DNA of 64,000 nt from an uncultured Sphingomonadales bacterium (GCA_903832325.1 CAILBC010000012.1:148379-212378); one strand, 5' to 3'; shown: positions 32,753 through 42,728, numbered from the stretch's first letter. Numbers and translations are program-made. Notes: a model not told the origin generated them from the letters alone.

Positions 32753-34705
32753 ATGAACGACGATCAGCCGCAAGGGAATCCCTGGATCAAGAACCTGCTG
32801 GTATATGGCGGTATTTTTCTCGCCCTGCTGCTGGTCGTGTCGATGTTCAGCGCGCGCAGCGAAACCCCGGGGACGATGATCCGCTATTCGGATTTCCGCG
32901 CCGATGTGGCCGCCGGGCAAGTGCGCGAAGTGCAGGTGGGGGCCGAACGCATCACCGGAACGCTGAAGAACGATCAGCAATTCCAAACGGTGCCGATCCC
33001 CGGCGATACCGAACTGCCCAAGCTGCTGCAGGAAAAGGGCGTGCAATACGCCGGCAAGGCAACCGAAGAACAGAGCATGCTGCTGATCATCCTGGTCCAG
33101 TCGCTGCCGTTCCTGATGATCATGGCGCTGGTGTTCTTTGCCTTTCGCCAGATGCAAAAAGGCGGCGGATCGGGCGCGATGGGCTTTGGCAAGTCCAAGG
33201 CCAAGCTGCTGACCGAACGGTCGGGCCGGGTGACCTTTGACGATGTCGCCGGCATCGACGAAGCGCGCGAAGAACTGCAGGAAATCGTGGAATTCCTGCG
33301 CGATCCCAGCCGCTTTTCAAAACTGGGCGGCCAGATCCCCAAGGGCGCGCTGCTCGTCGGCAGCCCCGGCACCGGCAAGACGCTGCTGGCACGCGCGATC
33401 GCGGGCGAAGCCGGCGTGCCGTTTTTCACCATTTCGGGGTCGGACTTTGTCGAAATGTTTGTCGGCGTGGGCGCCAGCCGCGTGCGCGACATGTTCGAAC
33501 AGGCCAAAAAGAACGCGCCGTGCATCGTGTTCATCGATGAAATCGACGCGGTCGGGCGCCATCGCGGCCACGGGCTGGGCAATTCGAACGACGAACGCGA
33601 ACAGACGCTGAACCAGCTGCTGGTCGAAATGGACGGGTTCGAAGCCAACGAAGGCATCATCATCATTGCCGCGACCAACCGCCCCGATGTGCTCGATCCG
33701 GCGCTGTTGCGTCCGGGCCGGTTCGATCGCCAGGTGGTCGTGCCGATTCCCGATATCGAAGGTCGTGAAAAGATCCTGGGCGTGCACATGAAGAAAGTGC
33801 CGCTGGCCCCCGACGTCAATCCGCGCGTGATCGCGCGCGGCACCCCGGGCTTTTCGGGCGCGGACCTGGCCAATCTGGTCAACGAGGCGGCGCTGCTGGC
33901 CGCGCGCCGCAACAAGCGTCTGGTCGCAATGCAGGAATTCGAAGACGCCAAGGACAAAGTGATGATGGGCGCAGAACGGCGCTCCATGGTCATGACCGAC
34001 GACGAAAAGAAGATGACCGCCTATCACGAAGCCGGCCATGCCATCGTTTCGGTGTGCGAAGCGGCCAGCGATCCGATCCACAAGGCCACGATCATCCCGC
34101 GCGGCCGCGCGCTGGGCATGGTCATGCGCCTGCCCGAACGCGACAGCTATTCCTATCACCGCGACAAGATGCTGGCCAACCTGTCGGTCAGCATGGGCGG
34201 CCGCGTTGCCGAAGAAGTGATCTTTGGCCACGACAAAGTCTCGTCGGGCGCGTCGTCGGATATCCAGTATGCCACCGGCCTGGCGCGCAACATGGTCATG
34301 CGCTGGGGCATGTCGGACAAGCTGGGGCCGCTGCTTTATGAAGAAAGCCAGGATGGCTATCTTGGCATGGGGACGTCGCAGCGCACGATGATGTCGGACG
34401 AAACGTCGAAACTGATCGACAGCGAAATCCGCAAGCTGGTCGATGATGCCCATGCGCGGGCCAGCTCGATCATCACCGAGCAGGCGGACAAGCTGCACCT
34501 GCTGGCAGAGGCGCTGCTGGAATATGAAACGCTGACCGGCGAGGAAATCCGCAAGCTGATCGAAGAGGGCAAGATCGACCGGCCCGAAGCGCCTGCCGAT
34601 GATGCCCGTCCGCCGCTGCCGCAATCGGTCTCGGTGCCGCGTGCCGGCCGGCGGTTTGTCGGCATCGATGCCGGCGCCGGCGCACCGCGCCCGCTGGGTG
34701 CGTGA
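32753..34705 (+). CDS. ftsH: ATP-dependent zinc metalloprotease FtsH
   Basis: A 650-residue membrane-anchored AAA+ protease. Two transmembrane helices (about 13-31 and 108-131) flank a periplasmic domain. The AAA domain has Walker A GSPGTGKT (203-210, Ser in place of the usual Pro), Walker B FIDEID, and the second region of homology [20 protein letters not shown]. The zinc site is HEAGH (His425, Glu426, His429). FtsH degrades LpxC, heat-shock factors and misassembled membrane proteins. GGAAAG precedes the ATG. The 122-nt gap after tilS probably holds its promoter. Confidence 0.97.
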   Translation: MNDDQPQGNPWIKNLLVYGGIFLALLLVVSMFSARSETPGTMIRYSDFRADVAAGQVREVQVGAERITGTLKNDQQFQTVPIPGDTELPKLLQEKGVQYAGKATEEQSMLLIILVQSLPFLMIMALVFFAFRQMQKGGGSGAMGFGKSKAKLLTERSGRVTFDDVAGIDEAREELQEIVEFLRDPSRFSKLGGQIPKGALLVGSPGTGKTLLARAIAGEAGVPFFTISGSDFVEMFVGVGASRVRDMFEQAKKNAPCIVFIDEIDAVGRHRGHGLGNSNDEREQTLNQLLVEMDGFEANEGIIIIAATNRPDVLDPALLRPGRFDRQVVVPIPDIEGREKILGVHMKKVPLAPDVNPRVIARGTPGFSGADLANLVNEAALLAARRNKRLVAMQEFEDAKDKVMMGAERRSMVMTDDEKKMTAYHEAGHAIVSVCEAASDPIHKATIIPRGRALGMVMRLPERDSYSYHRDKMLANLSVSMGGRVAEEVIFGHDKVSSGASSDIQYATGLARNMVMRWGMSDKLGPLLYEESQDGYLGMGTSQRTMMSDETSKLIDSEIRKLVDDAHARASSIITEQADKLHLLAEALLEYETLTGEEIRKLIEEGKIDRPEAPADDARPPLPQSVSVPRAGRRFVGIDAGAGAPRPLGA

Positions 34706-34715
34706 TCGCGCGGCA

Positions 34716-35696
34716 ATGACCATTGCCAGCGAAGCGGTGATGCTGCGCCAGCCCGGCGGCGCTGAGGCGCTGGTGCTGGAGCCGGTGCGCGTTGCCGCGC
34801 CAGGGCCGGGCCAGATTCTGGTCCGGCAAAGCGCGGCCTCGGTCAATTTTCACGACATCTATGTGCGGTCCGGCGCCTACAAGACGCTGCCGCTGCCCGG
34901 TATTCCGGGGCTGGAGGCGGTGGGCCGGGTCGAAGCGCTGGGCGAAGGCGTGACCGAATTCGCGGTGGGTGATCGCATTGCCTATATTGCGCGCAATTAT
35001 GGCGCCTATACCCGGCTGCGCGTGCTCGATGCCGATCTGGCAGTGCCGGTGCCCGATGGCATCGACGATGGCCTGGCCACGGCCTGGTTTCTGAAAGGGC
35101 TGACCGCGCAGGCGCTGGTCGGCGAAGTCGAACCGGTTCACGCAGGCAGCGTTGTGCTGGCGCAAGCCGCCGGCGGCGGTGTGGGGCAACTGGTTGCGCG
35201 CATGGCAAAGTTGCGCGGCGCAACCGTGATTGGCACCGCCGGGTCGCCGGAAAAGCTGGAAATCGCGCGCGCGGCGGGTTGCGATCATGTCATCGCCTAT
35301 CGCGATGCCGATGTCGCGGCGGCGGTCATGGAATTGACCGGGGGCCGGGGCGTCGATGTGGTGTTCGATGCGGTGGGCGCCGATACGTTCGAAGGCTCGC
35401 TGGCCTCGCTCGCGCTCAAGGGCCATCTGGTGCACTATGGCCAGGCATCGGGCCCGATCCCGCCGTTTGATCTGTCGCGCCTGGGCGCGCGGTCGGCCAA
35501 AGTGTCGCGTCCGTTCCTGTGGCCCTATATCCAGCCGCGCGCCAAGCTCTTGTCGGCCTCGGCCAGCCTGTTTGCCGCGATGGCGGCGGGCGATCTGCCG
35601 CTGACTTTGGGTGGTCGGTTCCCGCTGGCAGAGGCCGGTGCGGCGCAGGCCGCGCTCGAAGCGCGCGCTGCAGGGCCCTTCGTCCTGGATTGCTGA
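34716..35696 (+). CDS. Quinone oxidoreductase (zeta-crystallin-like MDR family)
   Basis: A 326-residue zinc-free medium-chain dehydrogenase/reductase resembling QorA. SVNFHDIYVRSG, PGLEAVGRVEALGEGV and AGGGVGQLVARMAK (nucleotide loop) are typical, and no catalytic-zinc cysteines are present. Family members reduce quinones with NADPH. The track start 34599 lies inside ftsH; ATG 34716 follows the ftsH stop by 10 nt, so co-transcription is likely. It converges with the DUF3667 gene (7-nt gap). Confidence 0.88.
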   Translation: MTIASEAVMLRQPGGAEALVLEPVRVAAPGPGQILVRQSAASVNFHDIYVRSGAYKTLPLPGIPGLEAVGRVEALGEGVTEFAVGDRIAYIARNYGAYTRLRVLDADLAVPVPDGIDDGLATAWFLKGLTAQALVGEVEPVHAGSVVLAQAAGGGVGQLVARMAKLRGATVIGTAGSPEKLEIARAAGCDHVIAYRDADVAAAVMELTGGRGVDVVFDAVGADTFEGSLASLALKGHLVHYGQASGPIPPFDLSRLGARSAKVSRPFLWPYIQPRAKLLSASASLFAAMAAGDLPLTLGGRFPLAEAGAAQAALEARAAGPFVLDC

Positions 35697-35703
35697 TCCG
35701 GAT

Positions 35704-36780
35704 TCAGGCCCCGAACTGAACCAGCGGCACATCGGTGCTTTCGGCCACGATGGCGATGGTGAAGATCAGCAAAGCGATTGACGCGATGACCAGCAGCGCC
35801 GCCGTGCGGAGCAGCGCGCCCCCGCGCGTACAGCCATAGGCGCCGCGCAACTGAAGATACATGTGCACCGGTGGCAGCAGGACCAGCAACCCTGCGGCCG
35901 ATTCCCACCCCGCGTGGCCCAGCGCGATGACGGCAACCGATAACAGCATCATGAAGCTGATCGAATACGTCACAAAAACCGTGTGATCATACAGCGCAAA
36001 GCGCCGGCTGAACGGAAACAGCAGCCACACCATCGGGACCGAAATCAGGATCAGCAGCCAGCTGTATTTGTACGCATGGGTTTCCACCTTGTAGACCGCC
36101 AGTTCCGGATTGTTCCGGACAGTGGCGACACCGGTATCGATCTGCGGTATCCCGGTTACCACCGTCAACGAGTCCTTGCCTGGTCGTTTGCCCGCCTGCA
36201 TCGCAATGCCGATGGTTCGCAGCGCAGCCAGCTTCGTGTCCACGTCGCCGGTTTGCTGATGATGCGCGATCAGGTTCGCACGTTCCGCGGCCAACTGCCG
36301 CAGTTGCGCGATGACTTCGGCCTCGTTCCCCGCGGATTGGCGGTCGGCAAGCTCAAGGTTCATTTTGGTGCTGTGCGTGTTCTGCTGAATCACCGCAAAC
36401 ATCATGAAGACGCAGAACAAAAACAGCGCCAGCGGAGAAACAAAGCGTGTGCGCTGCCCCTCGATATAGCGGCGGGTCAGCGCGCCGGGGCGCAGCGCCA
36501 GCAGCGGCAAGGTGTGCCAGATGCGCCCTTCGAAATGAAACACGCCGTGCAGCAGATCGTGGAAAAATGCACCCAGCGTGCGGTGCACATGCGCGCCCTG
36601 GCCGCAGGCATGACAGAACGCCCCGGTCAGCGGGGTCGCACAATTCAGGCAGGCGGTTTCGTGGGTATGGCCGTCATCGGCGGCAGCAGTCACCGCCCCG
36701 TGGCCCGCGATTTCGTGGTCAATGGCCCCGGCGATCAATGCGGCATCCGCCAAATCCCCAGCCATGCCCGTTCCGCTCAT
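35704..36780 (-). CDS. DUF3667 family membrane protein with zinc ribbon
   Basis: A 358-residue protein. A four-cysteine knuckle CLNC...CHAC (Cys44, 47, 56, 59) is followed by HDLLHGVFHFEGRIWHTL, the DUF3667 signature, then a hydrophobic pair of helices. A polar extracytoplasmic stretch (about 145-225) is next, and several C-terminal transmembrane segments complete it. The function is unknown. Confidence 0.82.
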   Translation of the reverse strand: MSGTGMAGDLADAALIAGAIDHEIAGHGAVTAAADDGHTHETACLNCATPLTGAFCHACGQGAHVHRTLGAFFHDLLHGVFHFEGRIWHTLPLLALRPGALTRRYIEGQRTRFVSPLALFLFCVFMMFAVIQQNTHSTKMNLELADRQSAGNEAEVIAQLRQLAAERANLIAHHQQTGDVDTKLAALRTIGIAMQAGKRPGKDSLTVVTGIPQIDTGVATVRNNPELAVYKVETHAYKYSWLLILISVPMVWLLFPFSRRFALYDHTVFVTYSISFMMLLSVAVIALGHAGWESAAGLLVLLPPVHMYLQLRGAYGCTRGGALLRTAALLVIASIALLIFTIAIVAESTDVPLVQFGA

Positions 36781-36928
36781 TGCCCATGCCCCCCTGTGGC
36801 CCGGCCAACCCTATCATGCCGGGCGCCCTTTCCGCCAGTCATCGTCACCAGAGTTCCGGGCCAGTCATCCCGGCGAGTGATCGTGAGGGCGCTTTACTGC
36901 CGATTAACCCTGTCCGTGCAAGGGGTGG

Positions 36929-38611
36929 GTGGTAGCTCGCGACTGGATGGAAAGACCCCTGCGCATGGCCTTTGTTGGCCCCGAACCCGCGCTGATCGAA
37001 GGGCGCAGCTTTGGCCGGGCCCGTCCAGGGCTGCCGGGGCGCCGCCGTGCCGATCTGCCGCTGGCGCGTGCCGAACCCGCGCCGGCCCCGCCACCCCCGC
37101 TGCCGCCCCCGCCGCCGCCTTCGCTGCGCGATCTGTCGCACCCGCTGGCGCGTCGCTGGGATCGCTGGTGCATGCGGATCGAATCCTGGCTGGCGGGCCG
37201 TGATCTGGCCGTCGATCTGCGCCATCGCCCCGGCACGCGTGGCTGGGCCATGGGCACCGCGCGGTTGGGATTGCTGGCCTGCCCCGCGCTGCTGTGCTGG
37301 CCCGGCTTTGCTCCGTTCGAGGCCGCGCCCTTGCCCGTTCCGGGTGATGCCGAACGCGCAGAATTTCATGCCGCGGCGATCCGCCCGCTGATCGACGGCG
37401 GCACCACCGGGCGCCACTTTGCCGCAACGGACATGGTTGCCCGGCTTGATTCGGTGCCCGAACGCGCGACTATCGCACTGACCGCGGTTCTGGGCGAAAA
37501 CGATGATCTGGCGCGCATGTTGCAGCGTCTGGGGCTGGCCTCGGGCGATGCCAACACGGTCAAATCGCTGGTTGCGCCGCTGGTTGCGCCGCTTGTTCCC
37601 GGGGGCAGCGCCGTGCCCGGCACGCGCTTTGCCATCACGCTGGGGCCGCGCGCGATCGCGGGTGAACCACGCCCGCTGATGGCGCTGTCGTTCCGTCCGC
37701 GCTTTGATCTCGATGCCACGATCGAACGCCGCGGCGGCGCCCTCGCGCTGGTAACAAAGGCCATTCCGGTCGATTCCACGCCGCTCCATCTGGTCGGCAC
37801 GGTGGGGGCCAGCCTTTACCGTTCGGCGCGCGCGGCGGGGGCCTCGCCCGATACGGTGCAGGCCTATCTGCAGGCAGTGGACCAGTACCTGCCGTTCGAG
37901 GCGATTGCCCCGGGCGACCGGTTCGAGCTGGTGGTGTCGCACAAGCGGGCGCTTGATACCGGGCCTGGTGTTGGCGGGGTGGGCGGCAGCGATGCCGACC
38001 GCCAGGGCGAAGACGGTGCCTTGCTCTATGCCGCGGTGCTGCGCGATGGAAAACCGCTGGTCCAGGCGATGCGCTGGGGCAATGACGGCAATTTCTATAC
38101 GCCCGATACGCTGGCCAGCGAGGCGGGCCAGGGGTCCTCGCTGATGGCGGCGCCGGTTGCGGGTAATATCACATCGTGGTTCGGCATGCGTCGCCACCCG
38201 ATCCTGGGCTTTGTGCGCATGCACGCCGGGGTCGATTTTGCCGCAACGTATGGCGCGCCGATTTACGCCGCCAGCGATGGCGTGGTGTCCTATGCCGGAT
38301 GGCACGGCGGCCATGGCAATTATGTGCGGCTGGACCACGGTGGCGGCATCGACACCGGCTATGGCCATATGAGCCGGATTGCGGTGGGCGTGGGCAGCCG
38401 CGTCGCGCGCGGGCAGGTGATCGGCTATGTCGGCTCCACCGGCCTGTCGACCGGTCCGCACCTCCATTACGAACTGTTCCGCGCGGGCCAGCCGGTCGAT
38501 CCTCTGTCGATCCGCTTTGTGCCGCATCACAGCGTGGTCAGCCCGGCCGAAGTTGCCGGATTTACCGCGCGCATGCGCCAATTGCTGGCGGTGCCCACGC
38601 TGGCCGGGTGA
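36929..38611 (+). CDS. M23 family metallopeptidase
   Basis: A 560-residue protein. A Pro-rich N-terminal segment precedes a single membrane helix (about 108-125). A central region (about 140-375) resembles the OapA/LysM-like domains of DipM/MepM-type peptidases. The C-terminal LytM domain has SWFGMRRHPILGFVRMHAGVDF, GHGNYVRLDHGGG and TGPHLHYEL, giving the expected HxxxD and HxH zinc ligands. It is probably an active periplasmic endopeptidase cutting peptidoglycan crosslinks. GTG 36929 is the first start; ATG 36947 or 36965 is possible. Confidence 0.88.
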   Translation: MVARDWMERPLRMAFVGPEPALIEGRSFGRARPGLPGRRRADLPLARAEPAPAPPPPLPPPPPPSLRDLSHPLARRWDRWCMRIESWLAGRDLAVDLRHRPGTRGWAMGTARLGLLACPALLCWPGFAPFEAAPLPVPGDAERAEFHAAAIRPLIDGGTTGRHFAATDMVARLDSVPERATIALTAVLGENDDLARMLQRLGLASGDANTVKSLVAPLVAPLVPGGSAVPGTRFAITLGPRAIAGEPRPLMALSFRPRFDLDATIERRGGALALVTKAIPVDSTPLHLVGTVGASLYRSARAAGASPDTVQAYLQAVDQYLPFEAIAPGDRFELVVSHKRALDTGPGVGGVGGSDADRQGEDGALLYAAVLRDGKPLVQAMRWGNDGNFYTPDTLASEAGQGSSLMAAPVAGNITSWFGMRRHPILGFVRMHAGVDFAATYGAPIYAASDGVVSYAGWHGGHGNYVRLDHGGGIDTGYGHMSRIAVGVGSRVARGQVIGYVGSTGLSTGPHLHYELFRAGQPVDPLSIRFVPHHSVVSPAEVAGFTARMRQLLAVPTLAG

Positions 38612-38738
38612 TTCGCGCGCGCGCAGGCCCAGCGCGGATACAACGCGCGCTGACAACGCCAGATCACGAACGCCATTTGCCCTGATCCCTTGACCGGATA
38701 TCTTGCCAAGTCCGCTGTGGCGGATAAGACTGCACGCC

Positions 38739-39728
38739 ATGACCAGCTTTCCCCATCTGCGCCTGCGCCGCACCCGTGCCTCGGCCTGGAGCCGCGCGCT
38801 CCATCGCGAAGTCGAAGTCACCCCGGCCGATCTGATCTGGCCTTTGTTCGTGACCGAAGGCGATGATCTTGAGGTGCCGGTGGCATCGCTGCCCGGCGTA
38901 TCGCGCTGGTCGGTCGATCGCATTGCCGAACAGGCGCAGCTTGCCGTGGCGGCGGGCATTCCCGCGATCGCGCTGTTTCCCAATACCCAGCCCGATCGGC
39001 GCAGCCACGATGGCGCCGAAGCGCTGAACCCGGATAACCTGATGTGCCGCGCCATCCGCGCGATCAAGCAGGCCTGCGGCAACGATATCGGCGTGCTGAC
39101 CGATGTCGCGCTCGATCCTTATACCAGCCATGGCCAGGATGGGCTGATCGATGGCGAAGGCTATGTCGTCAATGATGATACGGTCGAAGTGCTGGTGGGG
39201 CAAAGCCTGAACCAGGCCAGGGCCGGGGCCGACATCATCGCGCCGTCGGACATGATGGATGGCCGTGTGGGCGCGATCCGCGCCGCGCTGGAGGCCGATG
39301 GCCACGGCAATGTGCAGATCATGTCCTATGCCGCCAAATATGCTTCTGCCTTCTATGGCCCGTTCCGCGATGCGGTGGGCAGCCATGGCCTGCTGAAGGG
39401 TGACAAGAAAACCTATCAGATGGACCCGGCCAACGCCGAAGAAGCGCTGCGCGAAGTGGAAATGGACCTGGCCGAAGGTGCCGACAGCGTGATGGTCAAG
39501 CCCGGGCTGCCCTATCTCGACATTGCCTGGCGCGTGAAACAGGCGTTTGGCGTGCCGGTCTTTGCCTATCAGGTCAGCGGCGAATACGCGATGATCGAGG
39601 CGGCGGTGGCGGTGGGCGCGGCCAATCGCGATGCGATGGTGCTGGAAACCTTGACCGCGTTCAAGCGTGCGGGCTGTTCGGGCGTGCTGACGTATCACGC
39701 GCTCCACGCCGCGCGGTTGCTGGGCTGA
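38739..39728 (+). CDS. hemB: Delta-aminolevulinic acid dehydratase (porphobilinogen synthase)
   Basis: A 329-residue enzyme joining two 5-aminolevulinates into porphobilinogen. The Schiff-base lysines are Lys200 (SYAAKYASAFYGPFR) and Lys254 (MVKPGLPYLD). The metal region reads DVALDPYTSHGQDG, with no cysteines, so this is the Mg-dependent rather than the Zn-dependent type. The start was shifted from 38703 to ATG 38739. Confidence 0.96.
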   Translation: MTSFPHLRLRRTRASAWSRALHREVEVTPADLIWPLFVTEGDDLEVPVASLPGVSRWSVDRIAEQAQLAVAAGIPAIALFPNTQPDRRSHDGAEALNPDNLMCRAIRAIKQACGNDIGVLTDVALDPYTSHGQDGLIDGEGYVVNDDTVEVLVGQSLNQARAGADIIAPSDMMDGRVGAIRAALEADGHGNVQIMSYAAKYASAFYGPFRDAVGSHGLLKGDKKTYQMDPANAEEALREVEMDLAEGADSVMVKPGLPYLDIAWRVKQAFGVPVFAYQVSGEYAMIEAAVAVGAANRDAMVLETLTAFKRAGCSGVLTYHALHAARLLG

Positions 39729-39768
39729 ACCGCCGCGCCCGCGCCACCAAACCGGGAAGGACGATCGC

Positions 39769-40662
39769 GTGGCAGACGAAACCGATCAGGCTGCAGGCGG
39801 CGATCTTGGCCTGATTCTCGACCGGCTGGCCGTGCTGGAGCGCAAGCTGGATCGTGCCAATCGCCAGCTCGAATGGATCCGTGAACTGGTCGGGCCCTTT
39901 GCCGCCACGTTTCCCGATGGATCGATGCTGTGCCAGACGCTTTATGGCACGAAATACTTCATCGATCCTGATGACCGGATCATGGCGCCACAGCTCGTGG
40001 TCTATCGCCAGTGGGAACGGCCGCTGTCGCAGTGGTTTGTAAAGGTCTGCACCCCCGATACGGTCTGCATCGATGTCGGCGCCAATATCGGCTATTTCAC
40101 CTGCCTTGCCGCCAGCCGCATCGGCACCGGCGGGCGCGGCCGGGTGATCGCGTTTGAACCCAATCCCAAACTTGCCGATCTGTTGCGCCGCAATCTGCAG
40201 ATCAACTGGTCGATGGCCCCGGTCACGTTTCACCAATGCGCGGTGGCCGATGCGCCGGGCAGCGTGCAGTTGCATGTGCCCGAAGGCGCCGCGGCGAACG
40301 GCACTTTGTCGCGCCGGCCCAATACCGAACCCGGGGATTCGCTGACGGTCGATGCGGTGCGGCTGGATGATGTGATCGCCCGCGATCTGGTGGTCGATGT
40401 GCTGAAAATCGATGTCGAAGGGCACGAATACGGCGTGCTGCGCGGCGCCCGGGATGTGATCGCGCGCAGCCCCGATATCCGCATCGTGATGGAATGGTCG
40501 CCATTGCAGATGCGCCAGGCGCGGGTCGATCCGCACGAGATTGCCGCGCTGCTGCCCGGGTTCCGGTGCCGCGACATTCCGGGCGAGAGCCCGGCCGAGC
40601 CCTATGATTTTGCCCGGCTGTTCGAACTGCCCTATCGCAACGTGCTGCTGTCGCGGGCATAG
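39769..40662 (+). CDS. FkbM family SAM-dependent methyltransferase
   Basis: A 297-residue protein. A coiled-coil-like start (LDRLAVLERKLDRANRQLEWI) precedes a class I methyltransferase fold: CIDVGANIGYFTCLAAS binds SAM, and VIAFEPNPKLADLLRRNL and LKIDVEGHEYGVLRG are hallmarks of FkbM proteins. Such enzymes O-methylate sugars or polyketides. The target is unknown, and no glycan cluster is adjacent. The GTG start has GGAAGG 7 nt upstream. Confidence 0.88.
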   Translation: MADETDQAAGGDLGLILDRLAVLERKLDRANRQLEWIRELVGPFAATFPDGSMLCQTLYGTKYFIDPDDRIMAPQLVVYRQWERPLSQWFVKVCTPDTVCIDVGANIGYFTCLAASRIGTGGRGRVIAFEPNPKLADLLRRNLQINWSMAPVTFHQCAVADAPGSVQLHVPEGAAANGTLSRRPNTEPGDSLTVDAVRLDDVIARDLVVDVLKIDVEGHEYGVLRGARDVIARSPDIRIVMEWSPLQMRQARVDPHEIAALLPGFRCRDIPGESPAEPYDFARLFELPYRNVLLSRA

Positions 40663-40696
40663 GCGGCTGTTATCTTGCCCAACGTCAGGTGCCCCG

Positions 40697-41299
40697 ATGC
40701 GTAGCGATATCACGATTGTGTCGATCAATGGCCGCACCCCGCGCATTGATCCTTCGGCGTTCATCGCGCCGGGGTGCCGGATCATTGGCGATGTGGAAAT
40801 CGGTCCCGATGCCTCGGTGTGGTACAATTGCGTGATCAGGGGCGATGTGAACCGCGTGGTGATCGGTGCGCGCAGCAATGTGCAGGATGGCACGGTGATC
40901 CATTGCGACAGCCCCGATCCGCGCCATCCCGAAGGGTTTCCCACGCTGATCGGCGAAGACGTGCTGATCGGACATATGGCGATGATCCACGGCTGCACGA
41001 TTCACGATCGCGGTTTTGTCGGCCTGTCGACCACGGTGATGAACGCCTGCGTGATCGAAAGCGACGGCATGCTGGCCGCCGGTGCGCTGCTCACCCCGGG
41101 CAAGCGGATTGCCGCGCGGCAATTGTGGGGCGGGCGCCCGGCGGCCTATATGCGCGATCTGACCGATGCGGCGCTTGCCGAAATGCAGCTTGGCGTGGCG
41201 CATTACGTGCGCAATGGCCGGGCGCACAGGGCCGCCCTTGTTGACAGCGCGGCCGAAAGCGCGGCCGAAAGCGCGGCCAATGGCGCGCATTCCGGCTGA
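40697..41299 (+). CDS. Gamma carbonic anhydrase-like hexapeptide-repeat protein
   Basis: A 200-residue left-handed beta-helix protein. Conserved Asn/Arg/Asp in SVWYNCVIRGDVNRV and the zinc ligands His69, His93 and His98 (VIHCD, IGHMAMIHGCTI) fit the gamma-carbonic-anhydrase family (YrdA/CaiE/PaaY group). Carbonic anhydrase activity of this subgroup varies. The C terminus carries a short repeat (SAAESAAESAANG) from 12-bp DNA units. It overlaps the DUF167 gene by 20 bp. Confidence 0.87.
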   Translation: MRSDITIVSINGRTPRIDPSAFIAPGCRIIGDVEIGPDASVWYNCVIRGDVNRVVIGARSNVQDGTVIHCDSPDPRHPEGFPTLIGEDVLIGHMAMIHGCTIHDRGFVGLSTTVMNACVIESDGMLAAGALLTPGKRIAARQLWGGRPAAYMRDLTDAALAEMQLGVAHYVRNGRAHRAALVDSAAESAAESAANGAHSG

Positions 41300-41585
41300 T
41301 CACCCGCCCGCCGCGGCGATCCGCGCGCTGGCCGATGCCGATCATCGCCTGGCGCTGCGCGTGACACCTGGGGCAAAAACCGAATCGATCACCATCGCCG
41401 ATGGCCGCGTGCAGGTGAAAGTGCGCGTGCCGCCCGAAGACGGCAAGGCCACCGCCGCGGTGATTGCGCTGCTGGCGCGTGCGCTGGATGTCGCGCCCGG
41501 CCGCATCGAGCTGTTGCGCGGCGCAACTGCGCGCGAAAAACTGGTCAGGATTCCGCCGGCAGCGCCAGCGCAAAAGGCACCATGA
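41280..41585 (+). CDS. DUF167 (YggU-like) family protein
   Basis: A 101-residue protein with RLALRVTPGAKTESI and VKVRVPPEDGKATAAVIALLARAL, the DUF167 core. The function is unknown. The ATG lies inside the end of the preceding gene (20-bp overlap), implying coupling. Its 3' end overlaps the convergent DUF1275 gene by 41 bp, so the last codons are antisense to that gene. Confidence 0.85.
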   Translation: MARIPADHPPAAAIRALADADHRLALRVTPGAKTESITIADGRVQVKVRVPPEDGKATAAVIALLARALDVAPGRIELLRGATAREKLVRIPPAAPAQKAP

Positions 41586-42183
41586 TCACCGCCCAGGCGG
41601 CGGCAATCCACAGGCACCCGAACGGCAGGCGGTCTTCGAGAAAGGCCCCGGTGATCGCCCCGCTCAGCAATCCGCACCACAGCACGGCCCAGCTGCTCCA
41701 GCCCGCCACGGGCCGGCCGGCCAGCCACAGCGCGATACCCTGGCCGATCCGCACCAGCGCGCCGGTCATGTATGTCAGCCCGATCGCGACTTCGCCGCCG
41801 CGCTGAAACGTGTTGTTGATCGCGCCCATTGCCACCACCAGCGTGCCCAGCATCACGCCCTCCTGGCCCAGCGCGCGCGCGCTCGCGCCGATCAGCAGCA
41901 GTGTGGCCACCAGCGCGGTAATCGCCGGCTTGCGCCAGCGGCCGGCGGCCGTGGTCAGCAGCGATCCCCCGGTCACCCCGCCGACAAACCCCGCAATCAG
42001 CAGCGCAGGGGCCAGCGCATGCGCCGGCGCCGTGCCCAGCGCAACCCCCAGCCGCGTGGTGTTGCCCGACATGAACGACACGAAATAGCCATCCGCCGAA
42101 AGAAAGCCGATGGCATCGACACAGCCGGCCAGCGCGGCCAGCGCCACGGCAAACCGGCGTCTGTGGCGGTCATACTGGATCAT
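41545..42183 (-). CDS. DUF1275 (YoaK-like) membrane protein
   Basis: A 212-residue six-helix membrane protein of unknown function. GCVDAIGFLSADGYFVSFMSGNTTRLG is the family signature, and AMGAINNTFQRGGEVAIGLTYMTGALVRIG is the second conserved block. The C terminus is complete. Confidence 0.88.
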   Translation of the reverse strand: MIQYDRHRRRFAVALAALAGCVDAIGFLSADGYFVSFMSGNTTRLGVALGTAPAHALAPALLIAGFVGGVTGGSLLTTAAGRWRKPAITALVATLLLIGASARALGQEGVMLGTLVVAMGAINNTFQRGGEVAIGLTYMTGALVRIGQGIALWLAGRPVAGWSSWAVLWCGLLSGAITGAFLEDRLPFGCLWIAAAWAVIMVPFALALPAES

Positions 42184-42220
42184 TGCGGCAGCCTAACAGG
42201 CCATTGGCCGTCCTGGCAAA

Positions 42221-42619
42221 TCAGCGGCGCGCCATGCCCGTGGCCATGGTGTCCAGCACATCGGCCAGCGCGCCGGCAACGTCCGCATCGGCGGCATCGG
42301 CGTCGGCAAACGCGCGGCGCATCGCCTCGGCCCATTGCCGGGCGGTTTCGCGGGTGACGCCCAGCGGCGCATGCAGCGAAACCATGCATTTCCCGGGATT
42401 GGCATCCCACCATTCGCGCGGGCCCCCGGTCCAGCCGGCCAGGAACTGTGGCAGCGATGCGCGCATCGGGGCCAGATCGGGGGCATGCATCGCGCGCAAG
42501 CCGGCATAGGCGGGATCGGTTTCCATCAGATCATAAAACCGGTCGGTAATGCGGCGCAGCACCGGCATCCCGCCGATACGGTCATAGGGCGAACGGATAC
42601 CGTCGGCAGAGCTGGCCAA
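42221..42619 (-). CDS. Group II truncated haemoglobin
   Basis: A 132-residue trHbO-like globin. SPYDRIGG is the start of the fold, FLAGWTGGPREWW matches the group II FLxGWxGGP motif, His83 (SLHAPLGV) is the probable proximal haem ligand, and Trp96 (RQWAEAM) is the conserved G8 tryptophan. Such proteins bind O2/NO and may counter oxidative or nitrosative stress. The C-terminal helix is Ala/Asp-rich. It lies downstream of the DNA ligase gene across hairpin repeat copy 2. Confidence 0.9.
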   Translation of the reverse strand: MASSADGIRSPYDRIGGMPVLRRITDRFYDLMETDPAYAGLRAMHAPDLAPMRASLPQFLAGWTGGPREWWDANPGKCMVSLHAPLGVTRETARQWAEAMRRAFADADAADADVAGALADVLDTMATGMARR

Positions 42620-42650
42620 GGGGCATGGTCCTGTGTGGCACGGGGATCGA

Positions 42651-42728
42651 AAGTGACGCTCAAGCGCCGCGCGGGCTTATACCGATGCGCAGGGAGTCAA
42701 GCTCACTGCACCGTGGTATTATACCCGC
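42651..42728. repeat. Dispersed hairpin repeat, copy 2 (degenerate)
   Basis: This aligns with copy 1 at 6581-6657 over about 75 bp: shared left flank GTGACGC.CAA.CGCCGCGCGGGCT, arms TTATACCGATGCGCAGGG and TCACTGCACCGTGGTATT, and loop AGTCAAGC. The stem has several mismatches here. Like copy 1, it lies between two minus-strand genes, after the stop of the upstream one. Confidence 0.75.
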
